Shown: piece after piece, positions 21,769-32,732 of the stretch
Numbering within the stretch: position 1 is the stretch's first letter
Layout of the letters: every line of letters starts with the position of its first letter
DNA from: Turbatrix aceti
Taxonomy: Eukaryota > Nematoda > Chromadorea > Rhabditida > Panagrolaimidae
Length of the DNA: 64,000 bases
Reading direction: 5' to 3'
NCBI GenBank assembly: GCA_963969345.1
Contig: OZ017770.1
Location: forward strand, 6,643,246 to 6,707,245
Made by a program: the position numbers and the translations under genes
The notes under the pieces: generated by a model
The model's database searches: none
What the model was told of the DNA's origin: nothing
What the model saw: only the letters and a program-made list of their open reading frames with translations

Positions 21769-24700
21769 GATGAAGACGACTGACTTCTATGAGCAGTAAT
21801 AACCCTGACTGTTTCCGTTGTTACGGAGATTAGGAAGATTCGTTAGCGTGACCACCCTTTTTTCACGCCTTCTGCGGGAACTACTGAATGCCAGTACTGC
21901 GAGCCAAGTTCTCATGCATATCCGAAAGACGACACGACACTGGCTAAAACCGAATTACCATAAAATATGAGTTCCGACTCACAGGCACGCGTGCCATAGC
22001 TTTTGACAGACCGCGAGGTGCACTTGAGAGTGTGAACGCGCGCCCGAAAGAAAAAACCCTGCCTATCCCAAAGAGAGTTAGCACTTAATTACTAATCAAG
22101 TTCTTTTTTGGGAAAACACATTTCCTAGTGGCGAGAATGTTAAAGTAGAGTAAAAATAGAGAGCATCACCGTTGTTGGTTAAACATCTCGCTTAAAAAGC
22201 AATGCCAAAAATTATACGGCTCTGGAGGGCCACAAAATTGGGAAATTGACAGATAAAATACCACCAGACGACCCGGGCGAGACCCATAGCAATTTGTTTG
22301 AAAGGCGGAAATTGTATAAAAGGACAGATTTAAATGGCAGTGCTATCTACGTATAGTATTGCGCCTAAAAATAAAAACGGCCCAAGGCGTATCCTAAAAG
22401 CCGTGTGACGTTCGCGCAACCGCGGCAGTGACAATTTGATGGATTTCAATCTTGATAAGTCATTGCGCATTGCATAAAATTGCATCCTTGGGACGTCGTC
22501 TGCAATGTCAGCTTAGTTTAAGAGTTGAAGTGTAGCAGATGCAAAAAAATAGACAGTATCAATATGGGTTAGAGTGAGTCCGGTGCGGCTTGACTCAAAC
22601 CAGCAGTGGCAGGGAATCAAAACATGTGTCAAACATCTCGGGCTTTGTCGAGATTATGCTCAACACAATTTTTACTTGCTTTGGAGGAAATTTTGTTTAC
22701 ACCAATAAAATTACACATCCGACATCCGTCAACAGATCTACTGATCGACGATTCTTAACCGATACGGAATTAAATACCGATACGGAATTAAATGAAAAGG
22801 GAAAACTTGGCGGCTCTCCAACAAATTCGACTGCACAATTTACATGACCCGTCGAAACAAACATGTAACTTTTGGTGATAAATGTCAGTGATTTCATTGA
22901 AATAGCGTGCTTCACGCAGGGCAACTCGGTTGTTCTGGAAAGTTGATGTGCTCATCCCCGCACTTAGCCAGCCAGCTATCTGCTTTTCATCTTCTCATGA
23001 AAACAAGTTGATTGTTTTTCACGTAATCAGGCACGCAGTCAAGCAGTACACAGGTTGCGAACCACCATCAGAAGCCAGTTGCGCAATCTAAGACACATCA
23101 TCATGCAGTTGAAAAGCCTCTTTTTTTATTATCACGCTAGTAAACATTAACCAGGTTATTCTTATACAGCTGACCGTATTTACCTTCTGAATGACTCACT
23201 GACTCACCGCTTCATGGTTACAAGCAAATCAAGTTGGGTAAATTCGGAAGTACACAATCTGGAGTCATGTTGACTAACTTAGTATTACGGTCATTCGAAA
23301 GTATGTAATTTAACCAAAAATACGACATGTGATTCATCACCCCATTACTTCATCCGGAATGACGACAAACAAAGGCATTTTGGCGTTTCTAGAAGCTTGT
23401 AATCTGAAAAAAAAACCGGATGTTTTTTGTTGGTCACTTTGCAGTGTGCGTTTCAATCACCTATCCTACCAGGCAGCTGACCTGTGTAAATTAACAAAAA
23501 ACTGCAACTGGTTTTTACTTGATTGCATCTGTTTTTGTTAGCTGACGTTAAACACACGCAACGAAATATTTAGATCGCGTAATTATGCTGGCAGGCTTTT
23601 TCCAATTTTGGTCTCTTTTCTGTTCGCAATCGGTAATGTCCACTCCCAAAAATAATTAATTTGACCACAAAAAAAGTGCTTTGACAATGAAGAGCATCTA
23701 TAGACTGAGTACTTCAGTGGTCAGTGTAGTAGCCAGACTGCGGATTGCAAAAATAGCGAAAGTTTGGGTAAAAATCAAGTTTTTGCAATTGCGCGCCATA
23801 CAGACAGCCGGTTTGCCATAGCCAAGCATTATCGAGCGGCTAATTGGCTACCGCGAGTGGCCGGTGATGTGATTGACACGTTTTTTGGAATCTCTGCTCT
23901 GCAATGGACTCGATAACTCGTGGAAAGGAATACAGCTATGGACAACACGAAAAAAAGATGCACAGCTAGAAAGCGCTGGGGGGCTTGCTTGCGGAAGTCA
24001 CCTCTAAATTCCCTTACAATTGATGTCAGTTGCTTTCGTGATCATGATTACCGATTTTTTTTGCAGTTAATCTTTTTTCCACAGTGCAAACGATAGCGAA
24101 AACAGTAAAGGAATGAAAAAGAAATACATCTTTTCATTTGTGTTTTTTGGTACGGACTCATCAACCCGGAATCCATGAAATTGAGGTCATTTTCTAAACA
24201 TCACTTGATCGGCCGTTCTTTTTGCTGGATTGCTCAATCGTCAAACCTAATTAATGTGACACTGAATGATTACGCAACGCCGACGGCGCTATTCCTTTGT
24301 TCGCCTTGGATGGGATGAAGTACGGCGATACACGCGCATCCCCGTCTACGTTGAACGGATAAAAGCCGCGAGCAGAAGAGCATTTTGCATACGACTTCTG
24401 CTTTGGGATGTTGAGGCAAAAAGGGCATCTTGGGGATACATCCGTGTTCTCCTTTGATAGGCGGGGTTAACTTTTGCCTTTTTTGGATCTTCGGTGGAGC
24501 GTGTATCCATCAATCGTAGGTAACACGTCTAGGGTTTAAATGCAAACGTAAAGGTTCTGCCCTTCACTTTCTACCACTCAGTCTTAAATTCTGTTGTTAG
24601 AAATATAAGGATAGATATCAGGGATATCTTCAATTCTTTTTACCTTTCCCGTCGCTGCCTTGTTTAACAGGTTGTTACATTTTCTTATTAACAAGCAGGT

Positions 24701-25726
24701 ATACCGCAATGAGTCCCGCCTATTGAACAGTCGGACTTTATAAGTTAGACTCACCTCAATATTTCCTTGTCATTCCTCTTCCGCAAACCTTTTCTCACCG
24801 CGAGCACTTTTTTGTTGTATTTTCGAGATGTTTATTGTCGTTTTTTTTTACGGTAGAGGGATGCGTTGCATTACTCCATTTTTAGACCACTCCATTCAAT
24901 TTTGGACCATTACTCTGTGATATCCGCAGACAAGTTTCCTTCAAAAAAGACAAGTCTACAGACGATCCGTCTCATCGAAGCTGCAGTGTCCATCTTGCGC
25001 ATTACAATCTTATCCTGTCTTCAACGCCTTGCTGTCTGTCAAGACCGCCGGGGATTGTTGTGTGCATTTTTTTGTTCTTAGTCTACTCCCTTTTTTTGCA
25101 ACCCGCTGTTAACACATCCTCGAAAAAAACAACACTGTTTTTGTTCAAATATGAATTATTCGAAGTGGTAAGTATCTTTTTTTGGCTTGGATAAAAAATT
25201 GTTTATCATGCAACTTATCTTATAAAAAATTTCTACGCTCCATTGGAGTGCTGCCAATGAAAAGTAGAGTGCTTTTCCGCGCGCAACATTTTTTGAGAAA
25301 AAAAGGATAACAAGTACAGCCCAAAAATGCAAAGCAAATGAACCTAATTTTTGAAGTAGCATGCTACGGTTTAAAAAACAAAAATTAGATCACTATTGCG
25401 CATAGGATTTCTTGACTGGTTTTTAACAAGTCAGACAATCAGGATGCGGTAAAAAAAAGCTTTTGATATAATTTGATGGTCACTTGAAGTTGCACGCAAG
25501 AAGCTAGCCTAGCTGCGAAAACGATCATGCATCCATCTTCTCTTCTGCGTATCATCTCCCCCAATCACGGTGGCATGCGACGTATGACTTGTTATGTTGC
25601 GCAATTATCAAGTCATATGCCAGAACCTCGTTAAACTTCCTTTTTGCATGTCATCAGTGCGGATAAATCAAAGGTGGAGTTTTTAGGTGTCCCATAATCT
25701 TGGTATGCTGCCTTCTACATTGCATA
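21769..25726. other. Long intergenic region (about 4 kb)
   Basis: No exon chain with consistent splicing found. All open frames are short (under about 90 codons) and domain-free. Visible elements: a TATAAAAGG-like box at about 22315, an 18-bp perfect tandem duplication at 22758-22793, and many poly-A/T tracts. It is likely regulatory and 5' flanking DNA for the type I membrane gene (-) and the gene at 25727 (+). Confidence 0.5.
22758..22793. repeat. 18-bp perfect tandem duplication
   Basis: The unit ACCGATACGGAATTAAAT occurs twice head-to-tail. It is noncoding. Confidence 0.9.
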
Positions 25727-26231
25727 ATGACAAGTCCTATCGTCGTAAACGAAAATGCTGTTTTTAAAATTTTGGAATCTATTGACAAACCAGTAACGGT
25801 TGAAATTTACTATGACCAACCAACACACCATAACCACCACCATCACCGTCATCACAAACATCGAAGAAGTCTAAACGTAAAATCCGACCAGGATTCCAAC
25901 GGGGGTCATCATCACAAACACATGATGCTGACTAAGCCGTACTGGCCATGGCCATAAACAGTTGGCGTCATGACTCACTGAATTGTAGCTAGTCGTGTTA
26001 CAAACTACACTTTGTGACCGGTTACCGCAGGTTCGTCAGTTGCCAAGCACACTTTCGCCGGACTATGATCCCTCAGTGCCGGGTCTTGATCAAGCGACGC
26101 CAAATTCGCAAGCATTTCGAACGGTTATGGCCTCACGTGTTGACTTCTTCCAGATACTCAAACGGTGCAAACGCAATGCCATTGTAAATTGTATCTTCTG
26201 TATTGTTGTAATAAGTGTGGTTGTGCGATAA
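25727..26231 (+). CDS. Candidate His-rich one-pass protein
   Basis: Proposed exons 25727-25876 and 26031-26231 (phase 0, GTAAAA donor, CCGCAG acceptor), 116 aa. It has a charged N-terminus (ENAVFKILESIDKPVTVEIY), a His-rich patch (HHNHHHHRHHKHRR) and an acidic/proline linker. A hydrophobic C-terminal segment (NAIVNCIFCIVVISVVV) could be a tail anchor. The His-rich patch could bind zinc or copper; this is inference. Without splicing the first frame instead runs to a stop at 25957, also His-rich. A plus-strand AATAAA 38 nt after the stop supports a transcript ending here. No family recognised. Confidence 0.4.
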
Positions 26232-26268
26232 CTGCGATAATATTATTAAATCACCTCTGGCCTTTAAA

Positions 26269-26283
26269 AATAAAACATTTATT
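26269..26283. terminator. Bidirectional poly(A) signals
   Basis: A plus-strand AATAAA (26269-26274) and a minus-strand AATAAA (TTTATT at 26278-26283) lie three bases apart, between convergent genes. Confidence 0.7.
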
Positions 26284-26330
26284 CGAACAAAAGGCACACT
26301 GGCAGGGTAGCAATGAAATGCACGCATGTA

Positions 26331-28502
26331 TCAGGACTTTGCTCTTATGTAAAATCCCCAGTACATAATATTGAACGTCATGTAAGCCACTGAAAATGTT
26401 TACCACATTAACAATGCAAAAATACAGTAATTACTCACTCGGAAACGCAATGCGAGAGTATAAATCCAGCTTTTCAGCTCGATTCAGAGGATTTGATTTT
26501 CTTTTTTTTCTTTTTGTGAGATCACGTATTCTAATTGTCGTACGGCCTTCTCTGCGCATTAGATAGCCAACCGCAGCCAATTCGACGAGCGAGGCAAAGA
26601 CAAAACCCATACCCCTGCAAAAAGGCTGCGATCAAACTGAAATCACTCGGAAAATTTTCAATTGGTTTCTTTGACCAATTCTTTTCAGGACTGTGACGTA
26701 ACATCACTTGAAAAGGTTCTCCTCAACCTGGCGTAAAAAATATTGTTTGTTCATCAAAAATCAAAAAAAAAATTCCATAGAAAACCAAATCACGTCATTT
26801 TTCATGTATGTATGTTGTTTGTAGCGAAACCTACGTTAAGATAAATAAATCAATTGCTTTGATGTAGTTTACCTAAAATAAGTAAGGCACAAGTGGTCAA
26901 GCAACCAATGCAATTATAGGAAAACTTACCCGTGGCAAATTGCGAATAATGTTACCAAATTGGAAGGAAAGAGCAAGCACAGCGTTTACCCCAATCATAG
27001 TTCTGGCAGGAATCGCCCGAGGGCCGAGGTAAAAGGGAATCCAGGAAATGAAGACAGTCGTGTACTGGGGAATGTAGCCTGAAGCCAAAAAGAGCAATGA
27101 AAAAAGGCTCTGCAAACAAAAAATGCTCGGACTCACCCTGCAGAATGTACCATCCATAACGTCGCTTAAACGTGAAATTGACCATGAGTTCATCCCATTC
27201 TCCAGCCGCGTATTTGCGAGGATATTGATCAACTGAAAAATTGACCATGGTAAAGTCGGGCAAAATGATATCCTTTGAGAGAAGAACGGGAGATGGCTCG
27301 TTCCAGATCATATGCACTTCACGGCGATTATAATTAAAAGATTCAAATATCAAAAAGCAAGTTATGGAATCCATAGGAAAGTGGTGGAGATCAAGTTGGC
27401 AGGGACCGGTGCTTTTGATACGCACACATGACCAAAGTGTGCCATTGGGAAAGACCATGAGGAAAACGTTCCTGAAGGGTGAGCTGTGAATTTGAGCACT
27501 TTTTGAGTTGATAAAACACGTGTTCTAAAATTTAAATTGTCAAACAAACATTATTGCCTATGTTTTATCTGGCATTACCGGAATCCATATCGCACTTTGC
27601 ATGTTGTAGTCAAATGAAAGGTTGCCTTTGCACGGTCTCATGTAGTCATACGACAACATAGGATCCTCCCAAAATTCATTGACGTACAGATCTAAAAATT
27701 AAGCCTGAAGAGTTGTTAGCCATCCTTGGGGAATTTTTTTGCTACAACCAGGGTTGAAAATGGCCTTAAAATGAACAAAATTCAATGTTTGGATTTTGAT
27801 GACATGCAAATCAATAACGAGACCACTTATAGTACGTTTCGGTATGCCTTGGTCCAAACCGGTGTTCAAAGCCCGTTGCTTCTGAATTTTTTGCATCGAT
27901 CAAATGATGGCATTTGTTCTTCCTTTTTTTGCGTCACACGAATAATCTTTTCAAAAGCAATGCTCAAAGGCAGGAAACTGAATTTTCGACTTAAAGCAAG
28001 ATTGAATTATATTCAGGCATTCTAAGTCCGTTTACAGCATGCGCAGCCAATCAAGAAAATAGAAGAGAAGACCGGGCACAACACTTCTCTGTTTTTACGT
28101 CCTTGCCCTTGGCCGTGCTTACCCATTCACAGACATGAACACTAAAGAGGCTATGCGGAATTCTGCTATCAAAAGTGTCTCAAAGAGCATTAACTACCAA
28201 CAAGTGGAAAAGGGTACGGACATTATGCACGAACAATTACCCCGACAACACCCACCAATTTCAAAGTCTTGTGTCATTTCGGACACCGATGTAACTTCCT
28301 GAATCCAAAATTCGATACGCACGGTGACCGGAGTGTTTGGCAGCTTGTGTCTATTGTAATTATGAGCCGTTTCAAATAGAATGTGATCAATGATTTCGGT
28401 ATCGTTGGCGCATTGGTCCACCGAACTGACGAGACACGGAAGACATCCCAGTAATAGCAGAAGCAACGTCGGGGCTGTAAGCCGACTAGCCAAGTAGGTC
28501 AT
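26331..28502 (-). CDS. lgc-like: Cys-loop ligand-gated anion channel subunit (LGC/GABA-glycine-like)
   Basis: Pentameric neurotransmitter-gated channel subunit. Exons in transcript order: 28256-28502, 27579-27691, 27137-27524, 26930-27078, 26835-26872, 26439-26614, 26331-26389; phases agree, 389 aa. It has a signal peptide ([18 protein letters not shown]) and an extracellular domain with [11 protein letters not shown]. The Cys-loop is [15 protein letters not shown], with the usual 13 residues between cysteines. M1 is near [15 protein letters not shown], and M2 is preceded by IPAR ([19 protein letters not shown]). The Pro-Ala-Arg signature before M2 is typical of anion-selective channels. M3 is [16 protein letters not shown]; the M3-M4 loop is short (about 40 aa) and basic; M4 is [16 protein letters not shown] 38-nt exon (26835-26872) encodes the M2-M3 linker ([12 protein letters not shown]). 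The ligand cannot be assigned. It ends convergently with the gene at 25727. Confidence 0.93.
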
Positions 28503-29205
28503 TACCACGAGAGTACAATGACACCGCTGTTAGAAATGCATGGATATCAGGTAGACCGAAGATGGCATTTGAATACTCTTGCAATGGAGTAATAACAACA
28601 AAATCTGCGGCTCACACCGCTGCTACTGTGGCTAACACCAGAGAATGGTGCGTAAACGCAATAAAAACAGAAAAAAAACTTTTCTACTGACAATTTCAAA
28701 GACTATACAGACAACGATGTTCCAAAGGCGTGTCCAAGCAAAGCCTTGCTCGTGCCGAACAACGAAGCGCCATTCCTTCTTCTTTTCTACATTAGTGAAT
28801 ATTTCAGAATGTTTTTTTTGTGAGGCACTCAACTCAGTCCAGACGATTGCGGAAAGGCATTTGCGATCGTAACGAGTAATAAATAACAGAAATAAAAATG
28901 CAATTTTAATTGACCTGCAAACTCGCTTTGTTTGTTTAATCAGTGGAGATGGTGTTCCAGTACTTTGCATGCGATCAAATACTCCATTCTCGTCTGCGAA
29001 TAGTCGCACAGTCCGTGACGTGAAGCTGGCAGACAACAGGAATAGCACTAGTACTACTCCGGTCAATGAGCGGTAAATAAACGCTCATTGCAATCGGCGA
29101 TAATCGCGTAGTCGCCGGTGTCCAATTTGACAGCAAATCAAATGAGCGCTTTTCGACAGTCGGTTTATTTTAATTTTCTTAATTGATTCGTTTGTACACT
29201 TCTAA

Positions 29206-30031
29206 ATGTTTGATCTAAAGCGGATAGAATACGACCTTCTAAGGATAAAAGTTGAACTTGAAAAGGCGCTGGACGAGGACGATGCTGCCCAGCGTCAGCT
29301 CATAATCAGGAACAATTCCGTAAAGGGGCGGCATTTTCACGTATTCAATGTGCTGAGGAAGCTCAAGCTACGGGAGCAGTGGAATGTAAGTTTTTTTTTG
29401 TTTTTTTGGTCATAAACAAGGATACAATAGTTTTTTTTCAGAAAAACTACATCAAGGAAGAAAAAACAAAAGTTATTGTCTATATTACAAGCTGCAGTGT
29501 AATTTGGAAAACATGGGAACGCTGCAAGAACGCCGTTGCCTTGCTCAGCGCTTTAGACGTGGTGGTGGAAATCAGGGATCTGCACATGAATTCTGATCTC
29601 GTGAATGAAATTATCAATCGAATGGGACTATCACCTGAGCACCGGGATTTCATTTTTAGGCATTTACCGCTCATTTATGTGAGAGGAAAATACTTTGGAG
29701 TACGCTAAAAAAATATTTTTTTGAATGTATATTTTGTGGTTTTTAGAATCATGCAACGCTTGTCGACGCCAACGAAGAAGGCAGGCTGAATCAATTACTG
29801 AACGACTTTAAGGTATGTTTGTTTTATTTTATTTATTTATTTTCACGGAAGGTCTTGCAGGGTCGTCAAAAATGCAGGGTGTGTGGCGATATGGGCTACA
29901 CTCTCTGCGCACTGTGCCACGGAAGCAAAAAATCATCAACACGGTTTCTGAACGTGGAACTACGTTGCGCTTTTTGTGATCAAAACGGCATCATTCCCTG
30001 TTCCCAGTGTCATCGAGAAATTACCTCGTAG
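29206..30031 (+). CDS. GRXCR-like: GRXCR-like glutaredoxin / Cys-rich zinc-ribbon protein
   Basis: Exons 29206-29385, 29442-29699, 29747-29812, 29861-30031; phase 0 joins, 224 aa. The N-terminal helical region is charged (EYDLLRIKVELEKALDED). A glutaredoxin-like fold follows (KVIVYITSCSVIWKTWERC, then LIYVRGKYFGNHATLVDANE). The C-terminal cysteine cluster (CRVCGDMGYTLCALCHGSKK, then CAFCDQNGIIPCSQCH) has four CxxC pairs that would bind zinc. Domain order and motifs match vertebrate GRXCR1/2 and insect homologues, which act in actin-based sensory protrusions. The redox site reads CSVI, so only the first cysteine of a CxxC is kept. The start is the first ATG. Its 3' UTR probably runs into the convergent GT92 gene (AATAAA near 30164). 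Confidence 0.88.
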
Positions 30032-30153
30032 TATTTTTCAAGCGGAAAAAAACTTTGTTATTTATTTATTTAGTCCATTTATTTTGAATCAAGTGCCGAC
30101 TAATTATTTATCACTCTCCAGTATCTGAGATCACGTTCAAAAATACTTTATAT

Positions 30154-32102
30154 TTAAGGTAAATAAAAGTGGTTTCCTCGTTTGAATTTTGGAATCGGAG
30201 CTTCGCAGTCGTTTTCGCTGGGGACGAATTTAGTTGATTTAAGAACGGTAATAAAATCACCCTCGTTCTCGACAAATTCGTAGTCACCTAGCGATGCAAT
30301 GCAGGTGACATTTCTGAAATTTTTAAAGTTATCGGTCAAACTTAAAAAACAATTGCATACCTCGCGAGACGAGAGTAGCAGGCGTATGGAGTCAAACAAC
30401 GGGAAACTTTAAGCGTCCAGTGCTCTTCATTAATTGCGCTCATGCATTTATCAAAATCTTCAAATGATGTAGTTGATTCTTTTTCAATATGCTGACTTGA
30501 AATCTCTTTAAACGAGAATAGTCGGTTTTTAAATTGTCTAAGATATTTTTTTAAATCTTATTCAATGGGCTAACTGACTTACCTGTTGAGCAGTCCAAGT
30601 AAATCGCTCATATTGATAGGCCACTCATTAACACCGATATTTTTATACGAGTGTCTGAGGTGATAAAAATGAGCCTGGCGACAGGGAACGCGAACTTGAA
30701 CGTAGCCAAATCGATGAATGCCCGTTTCGTGCATGTTGACCGAATCAACGCGACTCGCATTGACTACAACCCGTGTTTTCATTCTCCAAACCTTGCAGTT
30801 GGATTTCCAATGTGTGTTTTCCAAAAAGTTAAAATTGAAATTTTGCAAACTGTTGATAGGCTGATCGTTGGGCAAAACAAACTGCACATCCCGGTGTTCG
30901 AACAAAAATGAACCGGCTCTGGGATGTTCTTCGAACAGACTCTGAAAACGTTTCATTAATCAGTTTAAACGTTCTAAAAAAACTAACATGTAAAATTTCG
31001 ACGTTAGCATTTGGTTTAATTCCTGTAGGGTCCACGGGCAGCAACATGTCGTCAATATCGGTGAACACCAGCATATCCGAAAAAGGCTTGGCAAAATGCA
31101 GACAGTTTACGTGGGATTCTTCGATGCCTCTCGACAGCACCAGTCCACTTGGGTTTACGTCGGACAACACCGGCCACATGGGCCAGTGTCGCAGCAGAAC
31201 GACACCCTGGGCTTCATAAGCCTTCAGAATCGAGTAAGTCGCGTTGGATGTGGATTGAATGGGGAATATAATTTTTGTTGCACCCATGGTCAGCCATGTT
31301 TCGATTCCGGTAATCATAATCTGCCATTCCGTGTAAACATACATCGGAGCCATGCACACAACTAACTTTTGTCGTTCTGGCATTTTAATGGGCTCTTCAA
31401 TGTCCACGCTGATCAAGTTTTCAGATTGAGGGGCACCCAGGAAATTACTCGTGGACAGCCTGAAAACACTCTTTCTTGTCCGGTCTTGAATACAACTTTT
31501 TTTTCAGCTGTTATAAGAATTATTCCTACCCTACGCTTTTCACGTCCGCATTTGCAATCTGACATTCCGCCAAGTGGCCCGACCACGCACAGATGTCGCT
31601 GGAGGCGCGTTTGCCTTTATGAATGCGTTCGATATGCGCTCGGTGAACGACTTTGTTGCCGTCGTACTCGCTATGACAATAAATTTCGTGATTTTGACGC
31701 GTGTCTCCGAGAAATTGAATGACCTTAAAATGCAGCAATTGTACTGCCTTTGGGGTTTGTGATGAAAAATATCCTTACAGCGTAAGCACCGGGCACATTA
31801 ATTTCGTTTTCGGGTCTATGAAAGGCGCCAAGAACGATCGGCCTGCGTCCAATGCGCTTTATCAGAAACGTATCGCCGATGTTTTTTAAAGCCCACATGT
31901 TGGTGGTTCGATGATAGAGTGCAAAGCCAAATATTACGGCGGCAATAATTAATGACAAGCGAAACATGCCGTTTGTCATGCAATCGGTAGAAAATTTGTT
32001 CGGGTAGCGTAGCATCCTCATAGTTCTCAGAATCAGCCTTCTTAGTTGATTTAACAGGAGTTTGAAACTTATAATGACGAGCTGCACCTCTCGGGAAACC
32101 AT
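30154..32102 (-). CDS. GT92 (DUF23) family glycosyltransferase
   Basis: Type II Golgi glycosyltransferase; the family includes nematode beta-1,4-galactosyltransferases acting on core fucose. Exons in transcript order: 31779-32102, 31530-31723, 30988-31459, 30583-30941, 30361-30537, 30154-30313; phases agree, 561 aa. A short cytoplasmic N-terminus and one transmembrane anchor (MFRLSLIIAAVIFGFALYH) are followed by the GT92 core (LVVCMAPMYVYTEWQIM, DxD-type VFTDIDDMLLP, MHETGIHRF). A second ATG 24 or more codons downstream (MRMLRYPNK) would give a more usual short cytoplasmic tail, so the start is uncertain. The second acceptor (ATTTTAAG) is non-typical but is required for the conserved frame. 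The GRXCR-like gene converges on it from the left, and a candidate gene diverges on its 5' side. Confidence 0.9.
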
Positions 32103-32110
32103 GAATAACG

Positions 32111-32732
32111 TTGATATCCAGTGTTGACCTCATTGACTGCAAGGATTTCTCTACCTGTACTGAACCAAATCTCGACACAGAATCTTTAACGCCAGTAGTG
32201 AGTGACGCACAGATTTTTATCTTAAGATTTTGCGATTTCAGAAATATTGAAGCACGCTGCGTGCTTTTTAACACAAAATTTCTAGACAAAAATTATGCCA
32301 ACTTTCTGCAGGTGATTTTTTTCACCACCGGCGATGATGTTAATGCATGTGAGTACGTAACTTTTTTGCTATGTGCATATATTTTCCGTGAGAAAACCCA
32401 AGTTACGGCAAAAAAATGCAAAGCCGGCGGAAGTAGTTACCACAAAAAAATCCTGTCTTCTTCGTTTTCAAAAACTACTGAAAATCTTTGTTTGCCTATC
32501 CTTCAGCCTATTTCACGTAATTAGGCATAGGCCAGTGAATCGAGTATTGAATTCCTCTTTTTTTACATATTTTATAAACGAATTTAAATACCGTTATTTG
32601 ATTTTGTCCAGCTGTCGATCATTTTTGCAGGAGTTGCAAAAGGACAACTTGGGTAAAGCCAACATTGCCAAAATTTTGTTAACTGCCAGCAACAGGGATT
32701 TTGTCCTGTTGACAGGGATGCAGTGGTCTTAG
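32111..32732 (+). CDS. Candidate two-exon protein, unrecognised (5' end unknown)
   Basis: Open frame 32111-32311 (no ATG in frame) joins in phase 0 to 32631-32732 through a GTGATT donor and a TTTTTGCAG acceptor. The junction reads DKNYANFLQ|ELQKDNLGKANIAKILLT, and the frame ends TGMQWS-stop. The seamless join and the look of the sequence suggest a real conserved small protein, but I do not recognise it. The missing start means an upstream exon or a different first exon must exist. Its 5' part overlaps the extreme 5' region of the GT92 gene on the other strand. Confidence 0.35.

Noticed and set aside
28632..29066. Minus-strand frame starting with a signal-peptide-like stretch
   Set aside because: It has no ATG before the hydrophobic stretch (the frame opens at TTG after a stop), and no splice site supplies one. 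Not reported as a gene.
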